The notes: generated from the letters alone by a model not told the origin. DNA of 64,000 bases from Lachnospiraceae bacterium (GCA_024403515.1 JAKSRS010000002.1:86388-150387), one strand, 5' to 3'; counted from the first letter of the stretch, positions 1 to 8,465 are shown. Made by a program: numbers and translations.

Positions 1-150
1 CATGACTTGGGTGCGGATGAAAACATCGGAAAAATTGTTCTTACTGAGTATGAAGATGGTGATGATTCTATTGTAAGCCCCTGGTCAGTTGGCGCTTCAA
101 GTTACGGAATAAGACCTGCAATTACGGTTGATATAAAGAAACTGCCTTAA
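1..150 (+). CDS. C-terminal fragment of a DUF6273-type protein
   Basis: The reading frame is open from base 1 to a TAA at 148-150, so only the last 49 residues are seen. The tail reads SSYGIRPAITVDIKK. This matches the end of DUF6273 domains, where a GVRPAL- or GIRPAI-type strand closes the fold, and it parallels GVIPALVLDLSN in the complete DUF6273 protein at 20143-21828. Function is unknown; such proteins are usually secreted and repeat-rich. The N-terminus lies outside the window, so signal peptide and other domains cannot be judged. Confidence 0.6.
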   Translation, partial: HDLGADENIGKIVLTEYEDGDDSIVSPWSVGASSYGIRPAITVDIKKLP

Positions 151-177
151 AAGCGGGCAGTAGACAGGTAAAGTATT

Positions 178-1815
178 ATGACAAAAGAAAAGAAGCATTT
201 AATGAAGAGAATATTCGAAGATAATCCTGTAAGAAAGATAGTTATGTTAACTGTCTTTAGTTTTGTTGCTTCTTTCATGTTTTTTGCCGGTAATGCTTTT
301 GACACATTGGATGTCGTTTCTTTGTTTTCTATTGGCATTATAGGAAAATACGTATTATATGCTGTACTAATCTGGCTTGTTTGCTTTCTTTTGATAGTTT
401 TATATAAATTAGTGGAAGCAAAAGCCCAGACGTTTTTTAATAACCGTTCTTTTTCGGAACCTAAAACCTGGCAGGTTGTTGTATTTCCTCTTATTTGCTA
501 TGTCCTTTCATGGATGTCTATATTTCCGGGAATTTTTTCTTATGACTGCTGGCAGGAATGGCAGATGATGGTGACAGGTAAGTTAACCAGCCATCATCCG
601 GTACTTCATGTACTTCTTGCGGGTGGGCTAAGTAAATTATCTAACGACTGGTTTGGAAACGGTAACGCAGGAATTGCGCTGTATGTGGCTTTACAGATAG
701 CCTTTCTTTTGGCTGTACTGGTAAAAATCTTTGCTTATATGAGAAAGTTAAAGGTTAAGCCTATATACCAGTGGCTGGCTCTTATATTTATGTGCTTATC
801 TCCTATGATAAATCTTTATAATATCGTGGTTTCCAAAGATAGCCTCTTTGCAATATTCGCACTTTTATTTATATTCGAGTGCGTTAAGGTGCATAACGAA
901 AATGATTATTTAAAGTCTCCTAAAGCTATTATTTCATTTATTCTTTCTGCTTTAGGAACAATGATTTTTAGAAATAACGGTCTTTATGTTGTCGCCCTTT
1001 CTTTAGTATTTTTACTCATAATCAATAAAAGAGAGTGGAAGAGACTTTTAGGGTCTTATCTGATTATTGCTGCGATATATTTTGTGTATGTCGGTCCATT
1101 TTATTCTTTATTAAATGTTCAGCCTTCAAGCCAGCGCGAACTGTATTCGGTTCCGATCCAGCAGCTTGCGAGAGTAAACAGATTTAACCACGAAGATCTT
1201 TCACAGGAAGATCTTGATATAATGTACAAGGTAATAAAAGAGCAGAATTGGAATGCATATATTCCTACATGTGCGGACGCGGTAAAGAATGGCTTTGATG
1301 ATGAGGCCTTTGCAATTTATAAAAAGGACTTTTTAAAGGTCTGGTTAAGGCAGGGAATCAAACATCCTGTTGGATATGTAAATGCCTTTTTGGTTAATAC
1401 GGTCGACTTTTGGTATCCGCTTTCCTGCAACGACTCATATGACTGGCTTTACGGAAAGGATCCTGATACAGGCGACTTTTTGGATTACAGAGTTGCAGAA
1501 CCCGGAGTTGAAGTGGTTATAATAAAACCTCTTCATGATTTATATTACTATTTCGCGACAGATCTTACCGTGACTACTAAGGTGCTTCCGGCAATGCTAT
1601 TAAATCCGGGCTTTTACCTTCTTTTATGGCTTGCCATCCTATCTTATGATATAGCTAATAAGAACAAATCAAGAAGCATGATTCATGTTGTTTTGCTTTG
1701 GACATTTGCAACTGTTATGCTTGGACCGATGGTTCAGGTAAGATATCTGGTTATCTTATATTATGTTTTTCCCTTATGGTTTATAGGCACCAAAAAGACC
1801 TTAAAAACCCTGTAA
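178..1815 (+). CDS. DUF6020 family polytopic membrane protein
   Basis: This 545-residue protein has about ten to twelve hydrophobic segments spread over its length and no signal peptide. The stretch FSYDCWQEWQMM followed by SHHPVLHVLLAGGL (roughly residues 118-150) lies just after the second or third membrane helix. It is typical of the DUF6020 family, which is thought to be related to GT-C-fold glycosyltransferases because of the acidic residue (here D122) in the first large loop. The family's substrate is unknown. It is followed by a hairpin terminator that overlaps its stop codon, so it is probably the last gene of its unit. Start is the ATG at 178 with a poor ribosome site (GGTAAAG). Confidence 0.65.
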   Translation: MTKEKKHLMKRIFEDNPVRKIVMLTVFSFVASFMFFAGNAFDTLDVVSLFSIGIIGKYVLYAVLIWLVCFLLIVLYKLVEAKAQTFFNNRSFSEPKTWQVVVFPLICYVLSWMSIFPGIFSYDCWQEWQMMVTGKLTSHHPVLHVLLAGGLSKLSNDWFGNGNAGIALYVALQIAFLLAVLVKIFAYMRKLKVKPIYQWLALIFMCLSPMINLYNIVVSKDSLFAIFALLFIFECVKVHNENDYLKSPKAIISFILSALGTMIFRNNGLYVVALSLVFLLIINKREWKRLLGSYLIIAAIYFVYVGPFYSLLNVQPSSQRELYSVPIQQLARVNRFNHEDLSQEDLDIMYKVIKEQNWNAYIPTCADAVKNGFDDEAFAIYKKDFLKVWLRQGIKHPVGYVNAFLVNTVDFWYPLSCNDSYDWLYGKDPDTGDFLDYRVAEPGVEVVIIKPLHDLYYYFATDLTVTTKVLPAMLLNPGFYLLLWLAILSYDIANKNKSRSMIHVVLLWTFATVMLGPMVQVRYLVILYYVFPLWFIGTKKTLKTL

Positions 1816-1840
1816 AACGGGGCTTTTAAGGTTTTTTTTT
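1798..1840 (+). terminator. Intrinsic terminator after the DUF6020 gene
   Basis: CCTTAAAA..CCC pairs with GGG..CTTTTAAGG and is followed directly by nine or more T. The stem includes the last codons and the stop codon of the DUF6020 gene. Confidence 0.85.
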
Positions 1841-1882
1841 ATGCCCCCAATTTATGGATTAAAAAATATTTTTTAAAAAGTG

Positions 1883-1911
1883 TTGACACTATACTGTTAT
1901 AGGTGTATATA
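1883..1911 (+). promoter_or_regulatory. Sigma-A promoter of the GntR/ABC operon
   Basis: A perfect -35 TTGACA (1883-1888) is followed after 17 bases by TATATA (1906-1911). It is the only strong promoter in the 153-base gap before the regulator gene and lies inside the palindromic operator region described at 1890-1942. Confidence 0.7.
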
Positions 1912-1942
1912 TAACACATAAACAGTTTATATGAACAGTATA
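1890..1942. promoter_or_regulatory. Palindromic operators for the YtrA-type regulator
   Basis: Three nested inverted repeats occupy the promoter: TGTTATA (1895-1901) with TATAACA (1910-1916); TATACTGTT (1890-1898) with AACAGTATA (1934-1942); and ATAAA-CAG-TTTAT around 1917-1929. GntR regulators of the YtrA type normally repress their own operon by binding such sites across the -10 region, so these are the expected autoregulatory operators. Which pair is really bound cannot be told from sequence. Confidence 0.6.
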
Positions 1943-1968
1943 TACAGCATGAACAGGGAGGGAATGAG

Positions 1969-2343
1969 TTGAAAATTTCACAAACATCCGGAGTTCCGAT
2001 TTATCAGCAGATAGCAGATGCCTTTAGAGCAGACATCCTGGCAGGTAAGTTTAAGGACGGTGAATACCTTCCGTCAATCAGGGAACTGGCAAGAGATTTA
2101 AAGATTAGCGTTATAACAACAATGAAGGCTTATGAACAGCTTGAGGCTGAAGGCCTTGTAACTGCAGTACAAGGTAAAGGCTTTTATGCTAACGCTCAGG
2201 ACAGTGAACTTTTAAAGGAACAGCACCTTAGAAAGGTTGAAGAAAGCTTGCAAAGCGCAATCTTCTCGGCTGATCTTGCAGGAATAACGGACAAAGAATT
2301 AATCGGAATGCTTGAAGCATTACTAAGAGTTAAAGATCTATAA
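1969..2343 (+). CDS. GntR family regulator, YtrA subfamily
   Basis: 124 residues. The N-terminal winged helix-turn-helix (residues 1-75) has the family hallmarks GVPIYQQIADAFR, LPSIRELARDL and VITTMKAYEQLEAEGL. The C-terminal part (about 76-124) is only a short helical dimerisation segment, which defines the YtrA type rather than the FadR or HutC types. The start is a TTG at 1969 served by a strong GGGAGGG site six bases upstream; the nearby ATG at 1964 is out of frame. It heads an operon with an ABC ATPase and two membrane proteins, the usual arrangement in which the regulator represses an exporter induced by cell-envelope stress. The inducer is unknown. Confidence 0.9.
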   Translation: MKISQTSGVPIYQQIADAFRADILAGKFKDGEYLPSIRELARDLKISVITTMKAYEQLEAEGLVTAVQGKGFYANAQDSELLKEQHLRKVEESLQSAIFSADLAGITDKELIGMLEALLRVKDL

Positions 2344-2370
2344 GATTTGATTAAATAAGGAGATTTGAAA

Positions 2371-3270
2371 ATGCAATATACAAATGCAATTGAAGGAAAG
2401 AACATAGTTAAAAAATATAAGAGTTTCACACTTGATGTGCCTGAGGTTAAAATCCCTGCCGGATTTGCTACAGCACTTATTGGTGAAAACGGAGCAGGTA
2501 AAACAACATTACTTAATATTCTTGCCGGTATCAGACTTGATTACAAGGGAGAACTTGAATACTTCGGTGAATACAAAGATGCCGATAGAGATAATAATCC
2601 TGTTGTAAAGGAAAATATGGGATACACAGGAACAGATAATTACTTTTTGCCTCACTGGACAGTTGAACAGGTTAAAAATCTTTCAAAACTTTTATTTGAT
2701 AACTTTGATGAAAAGAAGTTTATGGATATCTACGATGAACTTGCCATCTCAAGCAACGGAAGTTACGACGGAAAGAAGAAAGTATCAGAGCTTTCAGATG
2801 GTACTAAAACAAAACTTGCTCTTGCAAGCGTTCTTTCGAGAGATACAAAGCTTTTAATAATGGATGAGCCTGCTTCTCCCTTAGATCCTCTTATGAGAGA
2901 CAAGCTTTGTGAACTTATCAGAAACTACTTATCATCCGGTGAAAACAAGAGCGTATTCTTCTCAACACATAACATTTCAGATATGGAAACTGTTACAGAT
3001 TATGCAATCATCATGGAACACGGAAAGATTGTTGAAGAAGGCTTTGTAGAAGACCTTAAGGAAAAATACATCCTTGTAAAGGGTGAAGCTTCAGACGCCA
3101 AGGCTGCCAAGGAAGTTCTTTTTACAATGACAGAAAGCAAGTATGGTTTTGAAGGCATCTGTCTTAGTAAGGACTTAGATAAGCTCGCAGGAATGGATGT
3201 GGTAACTGAAACAGCATCACTTTTCCAGATAAGCGTTGCGGTTATGAAGAAAAATAGTCGTGTTAAGTAG
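2371..3270 (+). CDS. ABC transporter ATP-binding protein (Ytr/Bcr-like)
   Basis: About 299 residues. The nucleotide-binding domain fills residues 1-215: Walker A GENGAGKTT, a signature-like LSDGTKTK, Walker B LLIMDEPASPLD and the switch region FFSTHNISD. A C-terminal tail of about 80 residues follows, as in exporter ATPases. The signature has D where the usual C-loop has G (LSDGT instead of LSGGQ), a variant common in YtrB-like proteins. Start is placed at the ATG at 2371, with AAGGAG seven bases upstream, rather than the in-frame TTG at 2365. It should pair with the two following membrane proteins as an exporter controlled by the GntR regulator; the substrate is unknown. Confidence 0.88.
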   Translation: MQYTNAIEGKNIVKKYKSFTLDVPEVKIPAGFATALIGENGAGKTTLLNILAGIRLDYKGELEYFGEYKDADRDNNPVVKENMGYTGTDNYFLPHWTVEQVKNLSKLLFDNFDEKKFMDIYDELAISSNGSYDGKKKVSELSDGTKTKLALASVLSRDTKLLIMDEPASPLDPLMRDKLCELIRNYLSSGENKSVFFSTHNISDMETVTDYAIIMEHGKIVEEGFVEDLKEKYILVKGEASDAKAAKEVLFTMTESKYGFEGICLSKDLDKLAGMDVVTETASLFQISVAVMKKNSRVK

Positions 3271-3287
3271 GCTGATTGGAGTGTGTG

Positions 3288-3947
3288 ATGGTTAATTGTT
3301 ATAAGATATTTGTAAATAAAAAGATCGTACTGATTAAAGGGCTGCTTGCAATAACTATGCTGGTGCTTCCTTTAATTCTGGCTACAGGCGTACCTATGGG
3401 AATCTTAGTGGGGGCGTTAATGGTAGCAAGCTTTTCTATCTTGATTGAACTTATCATGGACTTCTTTACCTTTGGCGGAATTGCGGCTAAGAAAGAAAAG
3501 GTAATGGAGTACTGCAGAAGTTCCATAAAAGGCCCCAGGGTTGTTGAAAAGGGACTTACAGGGGATGTAGTGGTTAAGTTCTTGAAAATGTTTCTGATTG
3601 TAATAATCAGTTATGTTTCGACTACCCTTTACTTAAATGAAAAGATTACTGCAATATCAATCTTGTTTATGCTTAGCCTGGTATTTGCAGCATTAGTATT
3701 AATATACGGTGGACTTATGATTACAAGAAGATTTTGCAAGACTTTTTCAATTCACGTAATTGTCATTTATTTGGTGATGGCGATTGGAACAGGATTATTT
3801 GTTCCGTTGTTTTATTTTTACATATGTGGAGCGTTAATAGGAATGATTACTTTTACTTTAGTCAGTGGTTGCCTTTCAGGGCTTTTTGGATACTTACTCG
3901 TACGCGAAGGCGTAAACGGTTTTAAAAGCGGTTATTACGATATATAG
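3288..3947 (+). CDS. Membrane protein of the GntR-regulated ABC transporter
   Basis: About 219 residues with five to six hydrophobic helices (for example IVLIKGLLAITMLVLPLIL near the N-terminus and paired helices at about residues 105-190). There is no signal peptide or catalytic motif. A basic cytoplasmic loop lies at about residues 75-95 (KKEKVMEYCRSSIKGPRVVEKG). The ATG at 3288 follows GGAG at 3278-3281; the earlier in-frame TTG and GTG are less likely. Its place directly after the ATPase and before a second membrane protein of similar size suggests that the two form a heteromeric permease. No specific family was recognised. Confidence 0.6.
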   Translation: MVNCYKIFVNKKIVLIKGLLAITMLVLPLILATGVPMGILVGALMVASFSILIELIMDFFTFGGIAAKKEKVMEYCRSSIKGPRVVEKGLTGDVVVKFLKMFLIVIISYVSTTLYLNEKITAISILFMLSLVFAALVLIYGGLMITRRFCKTFSIHVIVIYLVMAIGTGLFVPLFYFYICGALIGMITFTLVSGCLSGLFGYLLVREGVNGFKSGYYDI

Positions 3948-3960
3948 GATGGGATCAATT

Positions 3961-4629
3961 ATGAAAGATTTAAAAAAAGGTATAAAATTAATGGCATATG
4001 GACTTCAGTTCAAGACAATGATTGGAATGTTCGCCTTCTTTCTTGTATTTGGAGTTTTGATGGAAATCTTCCTGAATGATGAAATGGGAAATATGGGTGG
4101 ATTTTATTTTGTGATATGTGGTTCGTTCATCTACCAGTTAATCATTACATCATCAGTTGCATCATATATAAGTTCATCTCCTTTAAAGAAGAAAATTCAG
4201 ACAACCTTACCGTCTGTATTATCATTTCTTACTGTAGCTATCTTCTTCACAGTTTTTGTTGTTATGAGAAGCATTAGATTAAGCGTAGCAAACTATGATG
4301 CAAAAGTAATCATGAGTGGATACAAAGGAATTTTACTTGTAGCAATTTTAGCTATGGTCATTCAGATTTACAATTCATTTGCATACAAGTTCTTCTGGGC
4401 ATCAACTATTGGTTTGCTTGTTGTAATGGTTCCGATAATGATTATTGGAATGCGTGGATATAGACTTGTTGTATTTAAACCTTTTGCAAGTAACATTGCA
4501 TATGTGGCACTTGGATATGTTCTTTTGATAGTAGGTGTGCTTCTTTCAGTTATCATAGGTAAAGCAATATACAAACGTGAAATCGATCCTATGTCAACAA
4601 GAACAGCACTTGCAAGAGCTGGAAGATAA
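3961..4629 (+). CDS. Second membrane protein of the GntR-regulated ABC transporter
   Basis: About 222 residues with six predicted helices, the last around residues 175-200 (a VALGYVLLIVGVLLSVIIG-type segment), ending in a basic tail (STRTALARAGR). It resembles ABC-2-type exporter permeases in size and spacing but no signature was recognised. ATG 3961 has GGATGGGA six bases upstream and is preferred over the ATG at 3949. It is the last gene of the operon; a hairpin follows at 4696-4740. Confidence 0.6.
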   Translation: MKDLKKGIKLMAYGLQFKTMIGMFAFFLVFGVLMEIFLNDEMGNMGGFYFVICGSFIYQLIITSSVASYISSSPLKKKIQTTLPSVLSFLTVAIFFTVFVVMRSIRLSVANYDAKVIMSGYKGILLVAILAMVIQIYNSFAYKFFWASTIGLLVVMVPIMIIGMRGYRLVVFKPFASNIAYVALGYVLLIVGVLLSVIIGKAIYKREIDPMSTRTALARAGR

Positions 4630-4695
4630 AAGTAGATTAAGGACGATAAAGAACTTTAATAGAAATAAAAAGTGCAGAAAAATGGATAGAAAATT

Positions 4696-4748
4696 AAGGC
4701 GTTGCACCGGCAAGTTTAAATACTTCCAAAGCAACGCCTTATTATTTT
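4696..4748. terminator. Hairpin between convergent genes, probably bidirectional
   Basis: A perfect 10-bp stem, AAGGCGTTGC (4696-4705) and GCAACGCCTT (4731-4740), encloses a 25-base loop. ATTATTTT follows on the plus side. On the minus side the flank reads AATTTTC and a further T run. It sits between the end of the ABC operon and the 3' end of the GH43 gene, so it can serve both. Confidence 0.65.
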
Positions 4749-4795
4749 AATTAAAATGTCTGAATTAATAATATTACTAAGTCAAAAGAACGAGA

Positions 4796-6217
4796 CTATG
4801 CAAATACCCAGTCTCTAATCTGACTGTCTTTAGCAAGATCAAAGACGAAGAATAAATCAGCTTTTCCTTCAGCGCCTTTAACATCAGCTGCGAATGCTGT
4901 CATTTCGGATGCCTTAGTAACCTTAACTGTAGCAAGAAGTTCTCCGTCAGGGGCATTCTTAAATACTTTAATTTCACCGTCTGAAGAAGGGGCTGCTGTA
5001 ATTGTAACCTTTGAAGCTGTCTTAGTAAATTCAACGCCCTTAACCTGAGTGAAGTCTCCGGCATTGTTTACCATGATGTTCATGTTACCTACACCGTATT
5101 TGCGTGAAACTTCATCGGCTGCAACGGGAGTAACACCTGCCATCTGAGCTACGCATGAAGCAGGATATGCCTTGAAAGGATCAACTGACTTTATCTGCTT
5201 ACGATCTGTGAAGCTTTGCTTAATTGTTCCAATCTTTCCATCTTCAGCGATTGTAAATTCATCTACGTGAGTTACACGGTAACCGTGCTTGATATCCATA
5301 AAGCCTTCAAGACTTCTTGAGTGATATGTCATGTACCACTGGCCTTTAAAAGAAAATACGCAGTGGTGGTTGTTTCCGTAAAGACCACAGTAATCTCCGG
5401 GGTTTTCAAGAATTCTTTCTTTGTACTCGAAAGGTCCCATGGGAGAATCGCTTTCCATTACACAAATTTCACCGTTCTTAAAACCAAACTTTTCTGTAGC
5501 TTCTTCAGTAACGTTGAAGTTAGAGCAGTATGTGTAGTAGTACTTGTTGTTAAACTTGTGAATTCCTGAATCTTCGAAAAGATAAGGAACTGTGGGGATT
5601 GCAACGGGATCGCCGTCAAGGCTTACCATATCGGCACCAAGCTTGCAAACTCTTGCTGTACCGGGACAATCTGCCTTACCCATAGGAACACCGCCACCAA
5701 AGTAGATGTAACCTGTTCCGTCATCATCGACTAAAACTGCGGGATCAAAAAGCCATGTAACTTCAGCACATGTAGGAACGTCTCTTGTGATAAGTCCCTT
5801 TCCAATAGGATCTGTGAAGGGACCGATAGGAGAATCGGCAGATAAAACTCCGATTCCACCGCCGTTATCGGCAAAGTAAAGGAAGAACTTATCCTTTCCG
5901 TCAATGTTTTTCCAGCATGCAGCGGGTGCCCATGAATTGTGGGCCCACTTGGCAGCAGCATCGCAGGCTACAGTAACTTCACCGTGGTCTGTAAAGTTGG
6001 CCATATCATCTGTTGATACAACGTAGAGTGATTTGATCTTGCTATAAGTATTCTCAGCAATTTCACCCTTCTCGTCGTATTCGTACTTGTCCGCTGTCAT
6101 ATAAAAATAAACGCGACCATCATATTCCATAGCATAAGGATCGGCTCCGTAATGCTGTGTAATGATGGGATTCATGTAATCAAACTTCTTAAAATGTTTT
6201 GTAAGAGTATTACTCAT
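4796..6217 (-). CDS. GH43 family glycosidase with C-terminal CBM6-like domain
   Basis: 473 residues without signal peptide, hence cytoplasmic. The five-bladed propeller covers about 15-330 with the three expected carboxylates: D26 in YGADPYAM (base), D158 in WLFDPAVLVDDDG (pKa modulator) and E215 in PYLFEDSGIHK (acid). Residues 375-473 look like a CBM6-type beta sandwich (NNAGDFTQVKGVEF ... ADLFFVFD). GH43 enzymes release arabinose or xylose from xylan or arabinan fragments; which one cannot be said. A GGAGGA site stands seven bases before the ATG. Together with GH115 and GH3 further on, it fits intracellular processing of imported arabinoxylo-oligosaccharides. Confidence 0.88.
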   Translation of the reverse strand: MSNTLTKHFKKFDYMNPIITQHYGADPYAMEYDGRVYFYMTADKYEYDEKGEIAENTYSKIKSLYVVSTDDMANFTDHGEVTVACDAAAKWAHNSWAPAACWKNIDGKDKFFLYFADNGGGIGVLSADSPIGPFTDPIGKGLITRDVPTCAEVTWLFDPAVLVDDDGTGYIYFGGGVPMGKADCPGTARVCKLGADMVSLDGDPVAIPTVPYLFEDSGIHKFNNKYYYTYCSNFNVTEEATEKFGFKNGEICVMESDSPMGPFEYKERILENPGDYCGLYGNNHHCVFSFKGQWYMTYHSRSLEGFMDIKHGYRVTHVDEFTIAEDGKIGTIKQSFTDRKQIKSVDPFKAYPASCVAQMAGVTPVAADEVSRKYGVGNMNIMVNNAGDFTQVKGVEFTKTASKVTITAAPSSDGEIKVFKNAPDGELLATVKVTKASEMTAFAADVKGAEGKADLFFVFDLAKDSQIRDWVFA

Positions 6218-6247
6218 ACTAATTCCTCCGATATACTTGATAAGTTG

Positions 6248-6256
6248 AATATAGCA
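6248..6256 (-). promoter_or_regulatory. Possible extended -10 element for the GH43 gene
   Basis: Reading the minus strand, TGCTATATT (TG-n-TATATT) lies about 30 bases upstream of the GH43 start codon. No good -35 hexamer is present, which is tolerated for extended -10 promoters. Confidence 0.35.
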
Positions 6257-6380
6257 CGATGAAATCTCTTAAACTATTGATTGTTTGCTATTTTTTTGTA
6301 AAGAAATTGCTATTTGGGCCTATAGTTATTAAATAAGGTCTTAAAATATGCTTCAAAGTGGGCAAATGAAAAGCAGTGGT

Positions 6381-6779
6381 TTAATAGTCAAGCCCAAGAA
6401 ATTCATAGTAATGCACAAGATATTTTGGATTCCTTTGAAAGATATCATCCGACTTTTTAAGTATAAAGCCGTAACTTTGCAATCCTTCAAAGATGATTTC
6501 TTTTAGTACATCAAGACTGTATAGCCCAATCAATTTTAAAAGTTCTGATGTTGTGTAGGAAATTCCATCCGATAGTGTGTCAGAAAAGTTCTTTAGAACC
6601 ATGCACTGCATGGGTTTTCGACTCGGAAAAACTATAAGTTTTCCGGTTAAATCGTAACACTCTTTGATTCGAAGAGAGTATTTGTAGACTTCGTTTTCGA
6701 TAATTTCTTTCATTTCCTTACCCTCGATAGTAAGGTATATACCGCCCCGGTAGTGCAGATGACTGCAAACCTCACTCAT
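6381..6779 (-). CDS. Small hypothetical protein
   Basis: 132 residues if started at the ATG at 6779, or 110 residues (MKEIIENEVYK...) if started at 6713. The second start has GAGGG eight bases upstream and is at least as likely. The protein is soluble and helical, ends in PKYLVHYYEFLGLDY, and carries no motif I can assign. It is divergent from the XRE-like regulator at 6920 across a 140-base gap, so it may be regulated together with that gene. Function unknown. Confidence 0.45.
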   Translation of the reverse strand: MSEVCSHLHYRGGIYLTIEGKEMKEIIENEVYKYSLRIKECYDLTGKLIVFPSRKPMQCMVLKNFSDTLSDGISYTTSELLKLIGLYSLDVLKEIIFEGLQSYGFILKKSDDIFQRNPKYLVHYYEFLGLDY

Positions 6780-6919
6780 TATATTTCAATGAAAAATCCT
6801 TAAAAGATACAAGACGACAATTCTCTGAAGTGCAGATAAAATAATCGCCAGTGCAGACCGAAACTTTCCCTTGGATTTGTAGAATTGTTTCATGAAAACA
6901 AAGTGAAAGAGGATCGGCT

Positions 6920-7276
6920 ATGAGTAGAGAAAGAAAAATCGAGAACATTGAAATCGGAAGAAGACTTTCCGCAGTTCAGGCAATGCATGAAAAAAGCGAT
7001 GAGTACATGGCTTATCTTACAGGCTACTCTGTTCATACCTATCAGTGCGTCTGCAATGGCGACCATGGCATCAGTTTAAAAAGACTTGCAAAACTCGCCG
7101 AGGATGACCTCTTTGCTTCAGATATTGTTTATATTCTTACAGGCAAAAGAACGAACTTTGACTATTCTATTGATGGAAACTTTGCCTATCTTGAAACTCT
7201 TTCAGAAAGCGAGAGAAGCAACTATTTATCGAAACTTGCTCTCATTCTGTCGAGGGAACTATCCAGGAAAAATTAA
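6920..7276 (+). CDS. XRE/Cro-type DNA-binding protein
   Basis: 118 residues. Residues 10-75 have the helix-turn-helix layout of the Cro/CI family: IGRRLSAVQAM, then LTGYSVHTYQCVCNGDHGIS, LKRLAKLAEDDLFASD and IVYILTGKR. The last phrase (yiLtG) is typical of the end of such domains. The remaining 40 residues form an acidic/basic helix (LSESERSNYLSKLALILSREL). AAAGAGGA precedes the ATG by seven bases. The cytoplasmic regulator's targets are unknown; the divergent small gene at 6381-6779 is the obvious candidate. Confidence 0.6.
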   Translation: MSRERKIENIEIGRRLSAVQAMHEKSDEYMAYLTGYSVHTYQCVCNGDHGISLKRLAKLAEDDLFASDIVYILTGKRTNFDYSIDGNFAYLETLSESERSNYLSKLALILSRELSRKN

Positions 7277-7375
7277 TATTTAAATAGTTCGCTTTCCTTG
7301 TTTTTTGTCCGGTTCGTGCTATACTTACAAGGTCGTATAATAACTAAAAAAGTATAGTATACAGAAAGAGGAAGT

Positions 7376-7771
7376 ATGAACAGAAAAAAATTAACCGCGG
7401 TAGTTTTGACACTTCTTGCTGCTCTTGTTGTAGTCTTCGGATGCATTTTCTTTTTCCTGAGTGCTAAGCCTACAGGCGGAAGCAAAAGAATAACAATCGA
7501 AGTTGTAAATATGGAAGAAAAAAGCACAGTCTATAAGGTTCAAACCGACGCTGAGTTTTTAAGACAGGCCATGGAAGAGGCTAAGGGCCTTGAATTTTCG
7601 GGTACTGAAGGTTCTTATGGAATGATGGTTGAAACCATAAACGGTGAGACCGCAGACTATAATGCAACAGGAAACTACTGGGCTTTTTACGTAAATGACA
7701 AATACTGCAACTACGGCGTAGATTCACAGCCTGTAACAGATGGCGATCAGTTTAAAATTGTTTATGAATAA
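7376..7771 (+). CDS. DUF4430 domain membrane-anchored protein
   Basis: 131 residues: a short basic start (MNRKKLTAV), one hydrophobic helix (about 8-30) and an extracellular domain of about 95 residues. That domain has the DUF4430 pattern, including NYWAFYVNDKYCNYGVD and PVTDGDQFKIVYE. DUF4430 is related to the C-terminal domain of transcobalamin-like proteins and often stands beside ECF transporter S components, as here, where the next gene overlaps it. It probably captures the ligand or assists the S component at the outer face. No lipobox was recognised (the single Cys is in the membrane helix). A possible -10 TATAAT lies at 7336-7341. Confidence 0.75.
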   Translation: MNRKKLTAVVLTLLAALVVVFGCIFFFLSAKPTGGSKRITIEVVNMEEKSTVYKVQTDAEFLRQAMEEAKGLEFSGTEGSYGMMVETINGETADYNATGNYWAFYVNDKYCNYGVDSQPVTDGDQFKIVYE

Positions 7772-8285
7772 GCGTTTTAGTATCACTGCAAAAGACATAG
7801 TAACACTTGGCGCGATGGTCGCAATTATTGAGGCCAGTAAGGCCGCACTGTCTTTTTTGCCAAACATAGAGCTTACATCATTCTGGCTTATTGTATTTAC
7901 ACTTGTTTTTGGCTGGAAGATAGCCCTTGTTGTGCCGGCTTTCATCTTAGTTGAGGGCCTTATATACGGCATGGGACTATGGTGGATTATGTATCTTTAC
8001 GTCTGGCCCCTTCTTGTGCTGGTGGCATGGCTTTTAAGAAAGATGGAATCTTCAGTTCTTTGGGCAGCAGTTTCGGGATTTTTTGGTCTTTTATTTGGCT
8101 TTTTGTGTTCTTTTGTCTACCTTGTAACCGGAAACTTTGAAACGCAGATTGCATGGTGGATTGCCGGCATTCCCTGGGATATAGTTCACTGTATAGGAAA
8201 CTTCGTTCTTATGCTTGTCCTTTATAAGCCCGTAATGGCTGCGATGAAGAAGCTTTGTGTCGGGAAATACTCTATCGGATCTTAG
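7764..8285 (+). CDS. ECF transporter S component (substrate unknown)
   Basis: About 173 residues with five to six membrane helices. The N-terminal part reads ITAKDIVTLGAMVAIIEASKA, with the small-residue face typical of S components that dock to EcfT. The proposed ATG at 7764 overlaps the end of the DUF4430 gene by eight bases (translational coupling); the upstream ATG at 7740 lacks a ribosome site. No EcfA or EcfT genes are adjacent, so it would be a group II system sharing a general ECF module encoded elsewhere. The DUF4430 partner hints at a cobalamin-like or tetrapyrrole-like ligand, but this is only inference. Confidence 0.7.
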   Translation: MNKRFSITAKDIVTLGAMVAIIEASKAALSFLPNIELTSFWLIVFTLVFGWKIALVVPAFILVEGLIYGMGLWWIMYLYVWPLLVLVAWLLRKMESSVLWAAVSGFFGLLFGFLCSFVYLVTGNFETQIAWWIAGIPWDIVHCIGNFVLMLVLYKPVMAAMKKLCVGKYSIGS

Positions 8286-8334
8286 ACTGAAGTCTTACTT
8301 TTTGGCGGTAAAAAGAATGAATAACTGAAATTGA

Positions 8335-8373
8335 GAAGACATTACCTTTTTTTTGCGGTTAATGTCTTCTTTT
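8335..8373 (+). terminator. Intrinsic terminator after the ECF-S gene
   Basis: GAAGACATTA-CC (8335-8346) pairs with GG-TTAATGTCTTC (8357-8369) with one bulge. TTTTAT follows. Confidence 0.75.
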
Positions 8374-8386
8374 ATCGTTATTTTCC

Positions 8387-8415
8387 TTTAAAAAATTGGG
8401 AAAATAAGGTATAAT
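8387..8415 (+). promoter_or_regulatory. Promoter of the chemoreceptor gene
   Basis: TTTAAA (8387-8392), 17 bases, TATAAT (8410-8415). It lies about 50 bases before the receptor start codon and reads as a sigma-A promoter. The TAAA at its -35 also resembles sigma-28, but the -10 does not. Confidence 0.5.
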
Positions 8416-8465
8416 TCACTCATACTATTTTTGGTGGATTGGTATAAATTATGGAGGGCGTGCGG

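Noticed and set aside
6750-6860. Three AGTGCAGA direct repeats in the divergent gap
   Set aside because: Spacing is irregular (about 76 and 21 bases) and one copy is inside a coding region; too weak to call an operator.
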